The notes beneath the pieces are model-generated. The model searched no databases. It was given only the letters and a program-made list of their open reading frames with translations, and had not been told where the DNA came from. The translations under genes were made by a program, and so were the position numbers. Positions 49,051 through 59,657 of a stretch of DNA of 64,000 nucleotides are shown piece after piece; position 1 is the first letter of the stretch, and each line of letters starts with the position of its first letter. This stretch comes from an uncultured Lachnospiraceae bacterium (lineage in GTDB: Bacteria > Bacillota > Clostridia > Lachnospirales > Lachnospiraceae): contig CATOJY010000013.1 of the NCBI GenBank assembly GCA_951800685.1, forward strand, positions 1 to 64,000, given 5' to 3'.

Positions 49051-50838
49051 ATGAATGACTTTACGATAACTTGTCAAGTAAACAAGATAAACTCAAAATG
49101 TACATCCACGATCATCTGCGACAAATTGGAAGAATTCCAGTATGTATTAAAATATGATGATTCCATAGGTTCCCAGATCCATGCGGCAGCAGAGATGCCC
49201 ACTATAGAATCTCCCTGCATCTGTCTTCATATTGAACATAAAGCGTTGGGGATCGCCGGGGTCTGGAGCCCAGGTTCCGGTCTGCGAAGGAACCTGACTG
49301 GCGACTGGATATCCGCCTCACAGATCAACCTAAGCCATAGTGCGCCCGTTCTCTGTTTCTTTGACTACAACGGACAAAACCGCCTTACCATCGCGCTGAG
49401 TGAAGTAAGCAGAGATATCTTATCCATAGCCGGCATTCACGAAGAGACCGGAGAACTTTATATAGATCTGTTACTGTCCCTCTCCTCTATAGCAGACAGT
49501 CATCTGCTTTCCTGCAGAGTTGACTGTCGCAGTCTGCCGTTTCATTCTGCCGTCCAGGATATATCCAAGTGGTGGGATACTCTGCTTCCTGACGCCCCCA
49601 TGCCGGTCCCGGAGAGTAGTCGTCTGCCCATGTACTCTACCTGGTATTCTTATCACCAGGATATGACTCATGCTTCCCTCTGCAAGGAATATGAACAGGC
49701 TGTAAAGATGGGAATGAAAGCCGTGATTATAGACGATGGCTGGCAGACAACTGACAATAACCGCGGTTACGGTTTCTGCGGCGACTGGGAGCCTGCTGTG
49801 CCTAAGTTCCCTGATTTCCAGGCCCATATCAAACAGATCCATGCACTAGGCATGAAATGTCTTCTATGGTACAGTGTGCCTTTCATTGGAGAGTATTCCA
49901 GCATATGGCCTCGTTTTAAAGACATGCTCCTTGGATTTAACACTACGCTCCATGCAGGCATTCTTGACCCAAGATATGCACAGGTGCGCGAATATCTGAT
50001 TTCCACTTATGAAAAAGCTGTGACCGATTGGGATTTGGATGGATTAAAACTTGACTTTATTGACTCTTTCCGGCAATATCCAGACTCCCCGGCATATCAG
50101 GAGGGAATGGATTTCCAGGAAATACAGGATGCCGTATATTGTCTTATGATCGGGATCTTTAGACGCTTAAAGGATATCAAGCCAGATCTGCTTATCGAAT
50201 TCCGCCAGACTTACATCGGCCCTCAGATGAGACGGTTCGGTAATATTCTGCGAGTGAGCGACTGCCCTCTTTCAGGGATTACCAACCGGGTAGGCATCGC
50301 TGATCTGAAGCTCACCAGCGGTACCACTGCCGTACATTCCGATATGCTGATGTGGCATACAGACGAGACACCAGAGAACGTTGCGATTCAACTGATCAAC
50401 TGCATTTTCTCTGTTCTCCAAATCTCCGTAAAACTAGATACTTTATCTGTACCACAAAGAAAGGTACTGGAACATTACCTGGATTTCTCCATCCGGCACC
50501 GGGACATCCTGCAGGAAGGAGACTTCACACCCGAAAATCCTCTGATGTTATATCCCGTCATCCGTTCCCAGAAGGATCATACCTGCATCACCGCAGTTTA
50601 TGACTCCGAACGGATTGCAACACTTCCACAGGACGGCTGCCTGTCAGAATACTGGATCTTAAATGGATATCCTGGATCATCACTGTCACTCTCCTTCCAG
50701 GAAGAAGGATGTTATGATGTATCCGTATTTGACTGTATGGGAACACGCGTCACCCAGAGCACGCAGACATTCTCCGGTATCTGCAGAGTTCCTGTACCGG
50801 CAGGAGGCTCCATCCTGCTGCAAAAACAAGGCTCTTAA
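49051..50838 (+). CDS. Alpha-galactosidase-type glycoside hydrolase (GH36/clan GH-D)
   Basis: YSTWYSYHQDMT, VIIDDGWQTTDNNRGYGFCGDWEP, LDGLKLDFIDSF nucleophile motif. Confidence 0.85.
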   Translation: MNDFTITCQVNKINSKCTSTIICDKLEEFQYVLKYDDSIGSQIHAAAEMPTIESPCICLHIEHKALGIAGVWSPGSGLRRNLTGDWISASQINLSHSAPVLCFFDYNGQNRLTIALSEVSRDILSIAGIHEETGELYIDLLLSLSSIADSHLLSCRVDCRSLPFHSAVQDISKWWDTLLPDAPMPVPESSRLPMYSTWYSYHQDMTHASLCKEYEQAVKMGMKAVIIDDGWQTTDNNRGYGFCGDWEPAVPKFPDFQAHIKQIHALGMKCLLWYSVPFIGEYSSIWPRFKDMLLGFNTTLHAGILDPRYAQVREYLISTYEKAVTDWDLDGLKLDFIDSFRQYPDSPAYQEGMDFQEIQDAVYCLMIGIFRRLKDIKPDLLIEFRQTYIGPQMRRFGNILRVSDCPLSGITNRVGIADLKLTSGTTAVHSDMLMWHTDETPENVAIQLINCIFSVLQISVKLDTLSVPQRKVLEHYLDFSIRHRDILQEGDFTPENPLMLYPVIRSQKDHTCITAVYDSERIATLPQDGCLSEYWILNGYPGSSLSLSFQEEGCYDVSVFDCMGTRVTQSTQTFSGICRVPVPAGGSILLQKQGS

Positions 50839-50867
50839 ACCAGCCACACAATAAAATTACACAAAAA

Positions 50868-50909
50868 AACGTACCTGTTCTGCTAAAAACATAGCAGAAA
50901 AGGTACGTT
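50868..50909 (+). terminator. Long hairpin after the GH36 gene
   Basis: aacgtacctgttctgct...agcagaaaaggtacgtt. Confidence 0.65.
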
Positions 50910-51006
50910 AACACAAAAGCATCGCCTTATCTTACTGCAAAAGAATGCGGCGTCGGCACACGGCGCTTCCACACCAGAAATACCAAAATTCTGTGAGTTC
51001 ATAATA

Positions 51007-53100
51007 TTACAAAGCAGCGAGCGCCTTGTTCAATTCCCCACAGCCTTCCAACACAAATTGACCATCCTGGATAATCGGAATCCTGTCGCCTGCCTCTGTC
51101 AATACCGTCAGCTCACCCAATTCGTCATATGGGATGGTAATATCCGTATGGCACTGGAAATACGCTTTGCTGACATCCTTATCCCGCAATGCCGACACCT
51201 CATTATCTTTGGCAATGATCTCCTTTCCATCTGGATTATAAACTCGTACCTCCTCCGCATGGGAATAGCAAGTATCTCCAACTGCAAAGTGTGGTCCTGT
51301 CTTCTCCGCAATCAGGATGGGCAGTTTATCCCCGATCCCATATTTACGTGCCGCCACATAAGCCGTGGTATTCGTACCGATGGCAAACTCCCCAATCGGC
51401 AGCGTTTCATGATGGAACAATACATTATCCTTAATATAATTACGGTTCTCTTCCTGCGTTGTGAAATTGGCACACCCATAATCCGAAATCATGCCGTCTT
51501 CGAATTTCAACCAGATATCCCTGTACTCCAATTCATTCAAGAAGACTCTGGTCACATGCAGAATCCCATTGGTTCCAGCCAAAACAGGAGAGGTAAAGAC
51601 TTCTCCTACAGGAATATTCACATCCGCCACACAGTTCTCGAAGTTCGTCTCCTTAGCGGGGTCTTTCAGCTCATGCAGACGTACATTCAAATCCGTTCTA
51701 TTCGCACCACATCCTCTGATCACTACACTCACTCCCTGATCCAGTGCGTCGATAATCTTCTGCTGGATTCCCTGGTACAACTTATAATCCAACGTGTTAA
51801 TCTCTACGATTTCATCGAAGATTTCCTCATACTGTCCGCCAATCTCCGGTACTGGAAAAGCAATAATAGTAAAACTGCGCTCCTCTCCAGGAATATACGC
51901 ATTTTGCAAAGCTCCTGCTCTCGACGCGTATTCTACCGACAACTTCTGCTGCTTCTCAGACAGCCTGCATGCTGTATCCTTATTCTGCGGCACGAATGGC
52001 TTCTCCCCAAAGATCTCCATCACCGCCGGCCCACCGTGCACTGCTGCTTCCTGCTTATACTGCTCAAAAGCATTCTTCATGCAGTCTAAGCGACGTTCCA
52101 CAAGAAGCTTATCCAACACCAGAGCCAGATCTTCTCTATGGTCATAATCAAACTGTTTATTAGGATTCGCACCGAAAAACCCTGCCTTGTTCACATTCCT
52201 GCCCTGAAAGATATTCGTGCCCGCCCGATAGATCGTTGGTCGAAGACTCATCCGGTCAAAATTCCGGACCGCCTGACGGATTACCCGTTCAAACCCAAGG
52301 CAATATCTGATATTGACTGTCTTTTTGATGGAAATATCTTTATTTCCCACCGCAAAGCCGATCCGGTAGCCCTCCGTGTAAGTATCTGCCATCAGCCTGA
52401 TCTTCTCTTCCGGCATCTGGTTTAAATGCTTCGCAGTCCGCAGTTCATTGTCTGTGACATACTCGCCATAATAATATAGATAACGAAGATCCTCCAGATC
52501 GCTTTCTAAGACAATACGGCTGGCAAAATCCTGCTCAGGGCAGACCAGCTTCGCCACTTTCCCGCAAGTCTCAGGCTCAAAATAATCGCTCACATACCAA
52601 TACAGGATCTGCCGCACGTTCTCCACATCCGGGAAATTTCCTGCTTCCCCTGCCTTCTCCTGTGCCGCACACACACAGGCCTGATAGACTTCCAGCAAAA
52701 GCTCCATGCGGATCACCATCGCCATTCTATCCTGTTCGAAGGCGGCTGGTATCATCCCCCGTAGTTCTGCATATAGAAAGCAGAGCATCTGCCCCATTGA
52801 CTCCCCCAGACAGTTCACTGCATAATCTGGATTGGCATAACTCTCCTCATAATGCGTCGGCAGGATATCCTCATACAGGCTGCTGTTAAATATCTGCAGT
52901 TCCGCCAGCCCCATCTTCCTCAGTCTTCCACTTTCCACGATCTCCCATGCCTGGTCCATCAGCAGTGCAAAGGATGCCATCCGGCCAAAATAAGTCTGCA
53001 GCACGCCTGCACAGATTGACTCCTCTGGTATCTCCCTGATCCGTTCTATCGCCAGCTTATATCGTTCTGTTTCCATATCCTTCCTGTCTTCTTCTGCCAT
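51007..53100 (-). CDS. Leucyl aminopeptidase (M29-like) with long N-terminal extension
   Basis: C-terminal half LPIGEFAIGTNTTAYVAARKYGIGDKLPILIAEKTGPHFAVGDTCYSH; RBS gtggagg. Confidence 0.75.
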   Translation of the reverse strand: MAEEDRKDMETERYKLAIERIREIPEESICAGVLQTYFGRMASFALLMDQAWEIVESGRLRKMGLAELQIFNSSLYEDILPTHYEESYANPDYAVNCLGESMGQMLCFLYAELRGMIPAAFEQDRMAMVIRMELLLEVYQACVCAAQEKAGEAGNFPDVENVRQILYWYVSDYFEPETCGKVAKLVCPEQDFASRIVLESDLEDLRYLYYYGEYVTDNELRTAKHLNQMPEEKIRLMADTYTEGYRIGFAVGNKDISIKKTVNIRYCLGFERVIRQAVRNFDRMSLRPTIYRAGTNIFQGRNVNKAGFFGANPNKQFDYDHREDLALVLDKLLVERRLDCMKNAFEQYKQEAAVHGGPAVMEIFGEKPFVPQNKDTACRLSEKQQKLSVEYASRAGALQNAYIPGEERSFTIIAFPVPEIGGQYEEIFDEIVEINTLDYKLYQGIQQKIIDALDQGVSVVIRGCGANRTDLNVRLHELKDPAKETNFENCVADVNIPVGEVFTSPVLAGTNGILHVTRVFLNELEYRDIWLKFEDGMISDYGCANFTTQEENRNYIKDNVLFHHETLPIGEFAIGTNTTAYVAARKYGIGDKLPILIAEKTGPHFAVGDTCYSHAEEVRVYNPDGKEIIAKDNEVSALRDKDVSKAYFQCHTDITIPYDELGELTVLTEAGDRIPIIQDGQFVLEGCGELNKALAAL

Positions 53101-53150
53101 ATATAAATCCTCCACAGCCGTTACCCTCCATTTTCTCTCTTATCCCATCT

Positions 53151-53471
53151 TTACTCTGCATATGCACCTGCATACAGGATCACACTGATCATTGCAAGCG
53201 CCAGCACATTGAGAAAGATCCCCATATACGTGAACAGATAGAATTTATCCCGTTCTGTCTTCGACACCACTCCCAGCCCGACGCCCACAAAAGCATAGAC
53301 CATCACCAGCATCGCCGCTGCCCCATATTGTCTTGGAACATTCCCAACATACCGATAACTCATAAAAACCGCATACGCCAGTGTCGATAGTGAAATTACC
53401 CCCAGAATCGTAGACATGATCCCTTTGTGCGTATGCTCTTTATTGGTAAACATATAACTGCTCTTCTTCAC
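53151..53471 (-). CDS. Small multi-TM protein (DUF6142-like)
   Basis: 106 aa, HTHKGIMSTILGVISLSTLAYAVFMSYRY, about 3 TM segments. Confidence 0.65.
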   Translation of the reverse strand: MKKSSYMFTNKEHTHKGIMSTILGVISLSTLAYAVFMSYRYVGNVPRQYGAAAMLVMVYAFVGVGLGVVSKTERDKFYLFTYMGIFLNVLALAMISVILYAGAYAE

Positions 53472-53547
53472 TGTTTAAACTCCCTGCCTTCAGCTGGCCT
53501 AAGTTCGAAATGGGCGTTTCCAGTTTTCCGAAAACACCCATTATCCT

Positions 53548-53700
53548 CTAAAATAAAATTTTATTCCTTCCTGCCAGCAGCTTCGCACCGCTGATCACCA
53601 AAAGTACACCGCTCGTCACACCTACCACAAGCGAAACCACACCTAATGCGATGTTGAGTGCTCCGGATCCGCCCATAACCTTGTAAGTCTTCTCTTCCAT
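53548..53700 (-). CDS. 50-aa membrane peptide (not in supplied ORF track)
   Basis: MEEKTYKVMGGSGALNIALGVVSLVVGVTSGVLLVISGAKLLAGRNKILF. Confidence 0.65.
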   Translation of the reverse strand: MEEKTYKVMGGSGALNIALGVVSLVVGVTSGVLLVISGAKLLAGRNKILF

Positions 53701-53727
53701 CTTCAAACCTCCAACTTTAAGCAATCT

Positions 53728-54405
53728 CTACTTTGCCCCATACTGCTCATAGTATGCATCGATCGCGCTCTTTAATGTATCATCAATATAAATCGTCCCC
53801 TTATATGGCTGACCATAGAGACAATCTACCACCTCTTCCATGGTCACAATAGCGTTTGCATCGAAACCATATTTTTCCTTGATCTCGTGGAGTGCGCTCT
53901 TCTCGCTCTCCAAGCCCCTCTCCATGCGGTTTAAGGAAACGATCAGTCCCTTAATCTCCACATCTGCCTGCTGCTGCAGAATTGGGAATGTCTCTTCAAT
54001 GGATTTACCAGAAGTCGTCACATCCTCGATAATCACAACTCTATCGCCATCCTTGAGCTTGCTGCCCAGCAGAATCCCGGTATCCCCATGATCCTTTACT
54101 TCCTTTCTGTTGGAACAGTACCTAACTTCCCTGCCGTACAGCTCACTGATCGCCATGGTAGTTGCCACCGCAAGAGGAATTCCCTTATAGGCCGGCCCGA
54201 ACAGCACATCAAACTCTAACCCATAATGATCATGGATCGCTCTTGCATAATACTCGCCCAGCTTCCGAAGCTGCGCTCCTGTCACATATGCGCCTGCATT
54301 CATGAAAAAGGGAGACTTCCGACCACTCTTAAGCGTAAAGTCACCGAACTTTAACACCTGGCTGTCCACCATAAATTCAATAAATTCTTTCTTATAACTT
54401 TCCAT
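53728..54405 (-). CDS. pyrE: Orotate phosphoribosyltransferase
   Basis: FGPAYKGIPLA, RVVIIEDVTTSGKSIEE. Confidence 0.95.
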   Translation of the reverse strand: MESYKKEFIEFMVDSQVLKFGDFTLKSGRKSPFFMNAGAYVTGAQLRKLGEYYARAIHDHYGLEFDVLFGPAYKGIPLAVATTMAISELYGREVRYCSNRKEVKDHGDTGILLGSKLKDGDRVVIIEDVTTSGKSIEETFPILQQQADVEIKGLIVSLNRMERGLESEKSALHEIKEKYGFDANAIVTMEEVVDCLYGQPYKGTIYIDDTLKSAIDAYYEQYGAK

Positions 54406-54499
54406 CTGCCTTGTTTCCTCCGCGTTCTTTGCTTCTTAACCCGCCTCCTGTGTTCCTTTGCCTATGGGCCTTGTCTCTAAATATCTTGTGCCCATTCTT

Positions 54500-55456
54500 C
54501 TAGCCTCTTGACGCAAGTGCCTGTGCGATATCTTCTTTCATCTCAAGTACTGCCGCCCTGGAAGCATCCGCAAAGTTCTTCTCGCCATACTGCGCATATT
54601 TTTCCTGCTGATACGCGGCTATGATCCCTCTGGAAGAATTGACAATCGCACCTAGACCGTCCTCATTAAAGAAATGTACCAAATCTGCACCTTTACCACC
54701 CTGCGCGCCATACCCTGGCACCAGGATATAAGCCTTAGGCATAATCTTGCGCAGAATTCTGCCCTGTTCAGGATAAGTCGCCCCAACCACAGCGCCCACA
54801 TAACTGTACGAATCTCCCATACATTCGGCTCCCCACGCTGCTACCTGTTCTCCCACGATCTCGTAGAGAGGTCTCTCTATTCCCTCTTCCTGCCGTGTGC
54901 CGCATCGCACCAGCCTATCCTGGAATTCCCCACTGCTTGGATTGGAAGTCTTAACCAAGACAAAAATACCCTTCTTTTCTTCCTGACATACTTTGATAAA
55001 AGGTTTCACGCCATCGGATCCAAGATACGGGTTCACCGTCACAAAATCTTCATCAAATCCCCTGCACAAACTACTGCCCACCTGTACCTGGCCCAGGTGG
55101 CCAACCGCATAGGCTTCTGAGGTAGAACCGATATCACCGCGTTTGATATCACCGATAACTACCAGTCCCTTTTCCTTGCAATACTCCACTGTCTTCTGAA
55201 ACGTAATAAGTCCTTCCACTCCGAACTGCTCATACATAGCGATCTGCGGCTTCACCGCCGGAATCAGGTCATAGACAGCATCAATGATCGCCTTATTGTA
55301 CAGCCAAACAGCCTGTGCCGCGCCTTTCAGCGTCTCACCGTATTCTGCAAAAGCTTGTTTCCTGATATGCTCCGGCACAAACTTCATCGTAGGATCCATA
55401 CCTACAACGATCGGCGCTTCTGTCTTCTTAATGTTATTTATCAGTTTATTGATCAC
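54500..55456 (-). CDS. pyrF: Orotidine 5'-phosphate decarboxylase (type 2)
   Basis: VVIGDIKRGDIGSTSEAYA, VPGYGAQGG. Confidence 0.95.
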   Translation of the reverse strand: MINKLINNIKKTEAPIVVGMDPTMKFVPEHIRKQAFAEYGETLKGAAQAVWLYNKAIIDAVYDLIPAVKPQIAMYEQFGVEGLITFQKTVEYCKEKGLVVIGDIKRGDIGSTSEAYAVGHLGQVQVGSSLCRGFDEDFVTVNPYLGSDGVKPFIKVCQEEKKGIFVLVKTSNPSSGEFQDRLVRCGTRQEEGIERPLYEIVGEQVAAWGAECMGDSYSYVGAVVGATYPEQGRILRKIMPKAYILVPGYGAQGGKGADLVHFFNEDGLGAIVNSSRGIIAAYQQEKYAQYGEKNFADASRAAVLEMKEDIAQALASRG

Positions 55457-55857
55457 AGCTCTTTTCCCTCCAGATCATGCAGTACATAGGTGTTTTCGAT
55501 ATATTCCGGAAACTGATCCCTGGTGATCCATTTCCACTCTCCATACTCTTCCGGCAGGACAATATTCTCCTCATCCTTCTCCCTGATAGAGCAAAGATAA
55601 GCAATTCCAACACAATGTGTATCGCCTAACAGATTCGACCAGGTGTATTCAATCCCTTCAATCTGTCCTTCGATCGACAACAATTCCTCGATCGCCCGGC
55701 GCACAGTGTCATCCGGCGCCTCTCCATGTTGTACTTCTGCATCAACAAATTCCCACACATAAGAATTGGGGATGTGGTCATCTACCCATTTCCTGATCAC
55801 CAGATACTCGTCCCCCTTCTTAATAATTCCCTTTACACGCACATAAGTATTCTTCAT
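55453..55857 (-). CDS. NUDIX hydrolase-like protein
   Basis: WEFVDAEVQHGEAPDDTVRRAIEELLSIEG (degenerate Nudix box). Confidence 0.75.
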   Translation of the reverse strand: MKNTYVRVKGIIKKGDEYLVIRKWVDDHIPNSYVWEFVDAEVQHGEAPDDTVRRAIEELLSIEGQIEGIEYTWSNLLGDTHCVGIAYLCSIREKDEENIVLPEEYGEWKWITRDQFPEYIENTYVLHDLEGKEL

Positions 55858-55924
55858 TTCGTCCCCTGCCTTCCTGTTAAGCTGCATATCATCAACCTCG
55901 TTTTCGTATCCTGCCCTTATTGTC

Positions 55925-57040
55925 TTACCTGGTCCGCAGAAACTCGTACTCCCTTTTCGCGGCTACATCATCCGGGTACGATTTCAGGTAACTGTTCATC
56001 AGAGCGGCCGCTGTCTTATAATCTCCCATATACTCATAAGACACAATCTCATTGAATTTCAACGTCTGCATCATACCATTATCTTCAATGTTCATTCCCG
56101 CCTGAAAAGCTTCCAGCGCCTTAGCGTATTCCTTCAGCTGCATCTGGCACAATCCGAGCTGGTTATAGATCTCCGCCTTGCTCTGGTCATTCTCTGTATA
56201 GCCGGCATAAATGCCAGAAGCGTAATTATAATCTCCCAGCGCCTCATATGTCCGGCCCAGATACAGCGCCGCCCCATATTCCTTCGTTGTGTCAAGCCTG
56301 GAAAGATAATCCCTCGCATTCTCATAGTCACCCATGTAGTAACTCATGCGCCCCATGTCATAATCTGAAATGGATTTCTCATTCTCCGTCATCGCACTTT
56401 GCAGATAAACTATGCCGGCATCCTTATACCCATACTCCTCCAGGGCAGTATATATGCGGATCATCTGGTCGTAATCTTTACTGTCCAGAGCCACAGCAGA
56501 GCCAAAATCCTTCTGGGCTCCCTCAAAATCATTCTGGGACAGCTTCACATATCCCCTGAGATAAAAGGCATTCTTCTCCTTAGGCCGAAGCGACAGGATC
56601 GCATCGTACGCTTTGACTGCATCCTGCGGTCTTCCATTCTTGTAATAAGCCGTGGCAAGATAATAATTGATATCAAAATCCATATCTTCCACCCTGCCGC
56701 CGCTCTCGTGCAAGGCTGCCTCCAAATAGACAATCGCTTCCTCATAGCGTGTCAGCCCCATGTAGGCCAGCCCCATCCCACGGTACAGCATTCTCGCGTC
56801 TTCCTCCTGTTCCAAGGCGTTCGCGAACAAATCCAGCGCTTCCTCATAGGCAAGCGCTTCAACCGCTTTCATTCCCTGCTGCGTGTAGCTTAACGAACCT
56901 TCTTCCCCACAGCCCGTCAATAAAAACAGAGCTATCACTACCAGAAGAAGATACCTTGCAACCGATCCCACATGCCAATTTAGTCCTCTTATGTTTCTCA
57001 TTTCTGTTACTGTATTTTTTATCTTAAAATTACCTGTCAT
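55925..57040 (-). CDS. TPR-repeat lipoprotein
   Basis: LLLVVIALFLLTGC lipobox followed by multiple TPR units. Confidence 0.88.
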   Translation of the reverse strand: MTGNFKIKNTVTEMRNIRGLNWHVGSVARYLLLVVIALFLLTGCGEEGSLSYTQQGMKAVEALAYEEALDLFANALEQEEDARMLYRGMGLAYMGLTRYEEAIVYLEAALHESGGRVEDMDFDINYYLATAYYKNGRPQDAVKAYDAILSLRPKEKNAFYLRGYVKLSQNDFEGAQKDFGSAVALDSKDYDQMIRIYTALEEYGYKDAGIVYLQSAMTENEKSISDYDMGRMSYYMGDYENARDYLSRLDTTKEYGAALYLGRTYEALGDYNYASGIYAGYTENDQSKAEIYNQLGLCQMQLKEYAKALEAFQAGMNIEDNGMMQTLKFNEIVSYEYMGDYKTAAALMNSYLKSYPDDVAAKREYEFLRTR

Positions 57041-57150
57041 TCTTTCATCCGGTTTCTCATTCTACTGCCACCATGTGCTCCCGCTATAAGCGTATTCCAA
57101 AAGTATCATACCATATCCAGGTTCTAAATCCAATCAAGGCAAAGAATTTT

Positions 57151-57966
57151 TTAGAAAAAATTCCCGAATGCAAAATCCTTCATCACTCCAAAAAATTCCC
57201 GTACCATATTATTCAGCTGGAAATAGACATTAGAACGTGCCGCGATACCACACACATCCTGGAATCCAGCAGCCTTAGCCAAATGAATTCCCCGAAAAAC
57301 ATGGAAATTATTGGTAACAATTCCCACGCTGCTATCCAGGTTCCCGATCAACGCAGCGCTGTAGGCTATATTCTCTGCTGTATCCGTCGATCTGTCTTCC
57401 TGCAGGATTCGTTCTGGCTCTATCCCTCTCTCTACAAGATAGCGATACATTCCCTCCGCTTCTGTGCATGGCTCGTTCCTTCCCTGTCCGCCAGACACGA
57501 TGCATACTGTATTTTCATTGGCTATCAGATAATCATAAGCAGCATCCAACCGAAACTTCAGCACTGCACTTGGTCCTGCATTTTTCATCTGCGCCCCTAA
57601 TACAATGATATAATCCAGGTTCTCCTTACCTTTGTCCTGGTATCTGCTGAGAATGCATCCCTCCACGATCACAAACAGCACTAGTCCTATCCCCACGAGT
57701 ATATAGAACCCGCGCCGGATCAACGGAGGCATCTTGTTCCACAGACCAAAATACAGCATACAAGCAAACACAGACAAAAAGATGCCTCCCGCCGCCCACA
57801 CCAGATAAAACCGGCTGCCCGATCTAATCAAAAATACTAACATACAATATGCGAAGCAGAACAATGCCCCCAGAACACACAACAAGCCCATAATCCTCTT
57901 CCTCATCTTCAGCTTCTCCTCCATGACACTGCCAAACGGCATCTCAAATCCATCTAGAGAATCCAT
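57151..57966 (-). CDS. YdcF/SanA (DUF218) family membrane protein
   Basis: DYIIVLGAQMKNAGPSAVLKFRLDAAYDYL, CIVSGGQGRNEPCTEAEGMYRYLVERGI. Confidence 0.9.
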   Translation of the reverse strand: MDSLDGFEMPFGSVMEEKLKMRKRIMGLLCVLGALFCFAYCMLVFLIRSGSRFYLVWAAGGIFLSVFACMLYFGLWNKMPPLIRRGFYILVGIGLVLFVIVEGCILSRYQDKGKENLDYIIVLGAQMKNAGPSAVLKFRLDAAYDYLIANENTVCIVSGGQGRNEPCTEAEGMYRYLVERGIEPERILQEDRSTDTAENIAYSAALIGNLDSSVGIVTNNFHVFRGIHLAKAAGFQDVCGIAARSNVYFQLNNMVREFFGVMKDFAFGNFF

Positions 57967-58105
57967 TCTAACACCAAATTCTTAAATTCTTTGCCCATAT
58001 TTCTTAAACTTCAATGAAGATTTTCCTCAAAAAAGGACAAGTCTGTCAGACCTGTCCTCCCGTATATCTTATAAATCAGCTTTCCTCTATCACTGTTTCT
58101 GCCTG

Positions 58106-58453
58106 CTACAGGCTCTCGATGACATTCCTTGTCTTCTCATACATCTGCGTCACCTGCTCCATATAACTGCCGATCTTCTCCTCATCGTAAGGTTCTGCCC
58201 TTACCTCATCTGTCAATGGAACTGCATATTCCAGGATACCATCCAGACCTAGATTCCCACACAGTCCCTTTACCGTATGCGCATACTTAAATGCATCTGA
58301 CCAGCGCTTCTCCTCGACCGACTGTCTCAATCCCTCATAGTTCTCATCATCAAGAAATTTCTTTAACATCCTCCGGTAAAAATCTTCTTTCCCCATAAAA
58401 CGCTTGAGTACTTCGTCATAGTTCACACCGACTGTCTGTAATTGTTCCTTCAT
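58106..58453 (-). CDS. Stand-alone Hpt phosphotransfer protein
   Basis: FKYAHTVKGLCGNLGLDGI phosphoacceptor motif. Confidence 0.88.
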   Translation of the reverse strand: MKEQLQTVGVNYDEVLKRFMGKEDFYRRMLKKFLDDENYEGLRQSVEEKRWSDAFKYAHTVKGLCGNLGLDGILEYAVPLTDEVRAEPYDEEKIGSYMEQVTQMYEKTRNVIESL

Positions 58454-58697
58454 ATGCCATCCCCTTATCCTGCTTTTTCTTCATAGGCCTTATCAGACCA
58501 CTATCAAGACAGCACCTCCTGCACCACCTTGACAAACATCTCTTTTTAGATTACGTTGTTTTAGGATAAATAGCAAGCATTTTTCGTAAAATATTATCTT
58601 TTTATTTTACTACATTGTATAATTTGAAAACTCATGATAAAATTTTCTCATCACGATCTAAGTGACAGTGTAACGTTACTTACAGTAAGGAGGAAAA

Positions 58698-59603
58698 ATG
58701 GAAACCATGGCAGAAATCAAATGGAACGACCGTTTCAATCTTGATGTGGAAGAGATCGACAAGGCACATCAGAAACTTTTTACGATCGTAAACAAACTGA
58801 TCGCTTTTACTGAAAATCCCGCAAAGCAGCAACATGCTTGCCGGGAAGGGATCAAGTATTTCAAAAGCTATACTATAAAGCATTTTGCGGAAGAGGAAGC
58901 TTACATGCAGGAGATTGCCTACGCCGGCCTGCCCATGCACAAGAGTCTGCATGACAATCTCCGGGACAAGACACTGCCCGCCTTGGAAGAAGAGCTGGTG
59001 GCTCAGAATTACTCTGTAGAAGCCGTCCAGCATTTTATTGGCATCTGTGTCGGATGGCTCACTGGTCATATCATGGTCGAGGACCGCGCCATTATCGGGA
59101 AAAACACCAACAAATGGGTACATAAATCTTCTGATGACAAGATGGAATCCATCATCAAGGCCGCTACGCAGGGATTGAAATCCCTATGTCGTTCCCAGGT
59201 CCAGGTTGTCAGCCAGCACTATGGCGGTGAGAAGATCACATCTGGGAACCCGCTCTGTTACCGGTTGAGTTACAGCCTGAAATCCCAGCAAAAACAGCAG
59301 GTATTTCTTGTGTTTGAAGAGTCCGTCGCGATCCGTACCTTGAACGACATACTGGAAATGGACATCAAGAGAGTTGATAAGACTGTAATTGACGCCATGC
59401 GTATGCTTTCAGTCCAATTCGTCGATTATGTCAATAAGTATTTCCCGGTTGACATAAAGTACACTCTTGATAAGACCGACCTGCTGACTTTCGACCAGTT
59501 TGGTAAAATCTTCTACAAGCAATGTCCGGCCTGCAGTTTACTGTTCAACATAGATGACAAAGGTTATGTAGCCATGTGCATAGACCATCTGCAGAATCCA
59601 TAA
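58698..59603 (+). CDS. Hemerythrin-domain protein with C-terminal CheX-like domain
   Basis: WNDRFNLDVEEIDKAHQKLF, HFAEEEAYMQ, HKSLHDNL, GWLTGHIMVEDR; C-terminal half CheX-like. Confidence 0.82.
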   Translation: METMAEIKWNDRFNLDVEEIDKAHQKLFTIVNKLIAFTENPAKQQHACREGIKYFKSYTIKHFAEEEAYMQEIAYAGLPMHKSLHDNLRDKTLPALEEELVAQNYSVEAVQHFIGICVGWLTGHIMVEDRAIIGKNTNKWVHKSSDDKMESIIKAATQGLKSLCRSQVQVVSQHYGGEKITSGNPLCYRLSYSLKSQQKQQVFLVFEESVAIRTLNDILEMDIKRVDKTVIDAMRMLSVQFVDYVNKYFPVDIKYTLDKTDLLTFDQFGKIFYKQCPACSLLFNIDDKGYVAMCIDHLQNP

Positions 59604-59613
59604 GATAAGACAA

Positions 59614-59643
59614 AACCGCGGTACCTGCTCTGGTACCGCGGTT
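59614..59643. terminator. Perfect hairpin between convergent genes
   Basis: aaccgcggtacc tgctct ggtaccgcggtt. Confidence 0.85.
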
Positions 59644-59657
59644 CTTTATTCTTCAGT

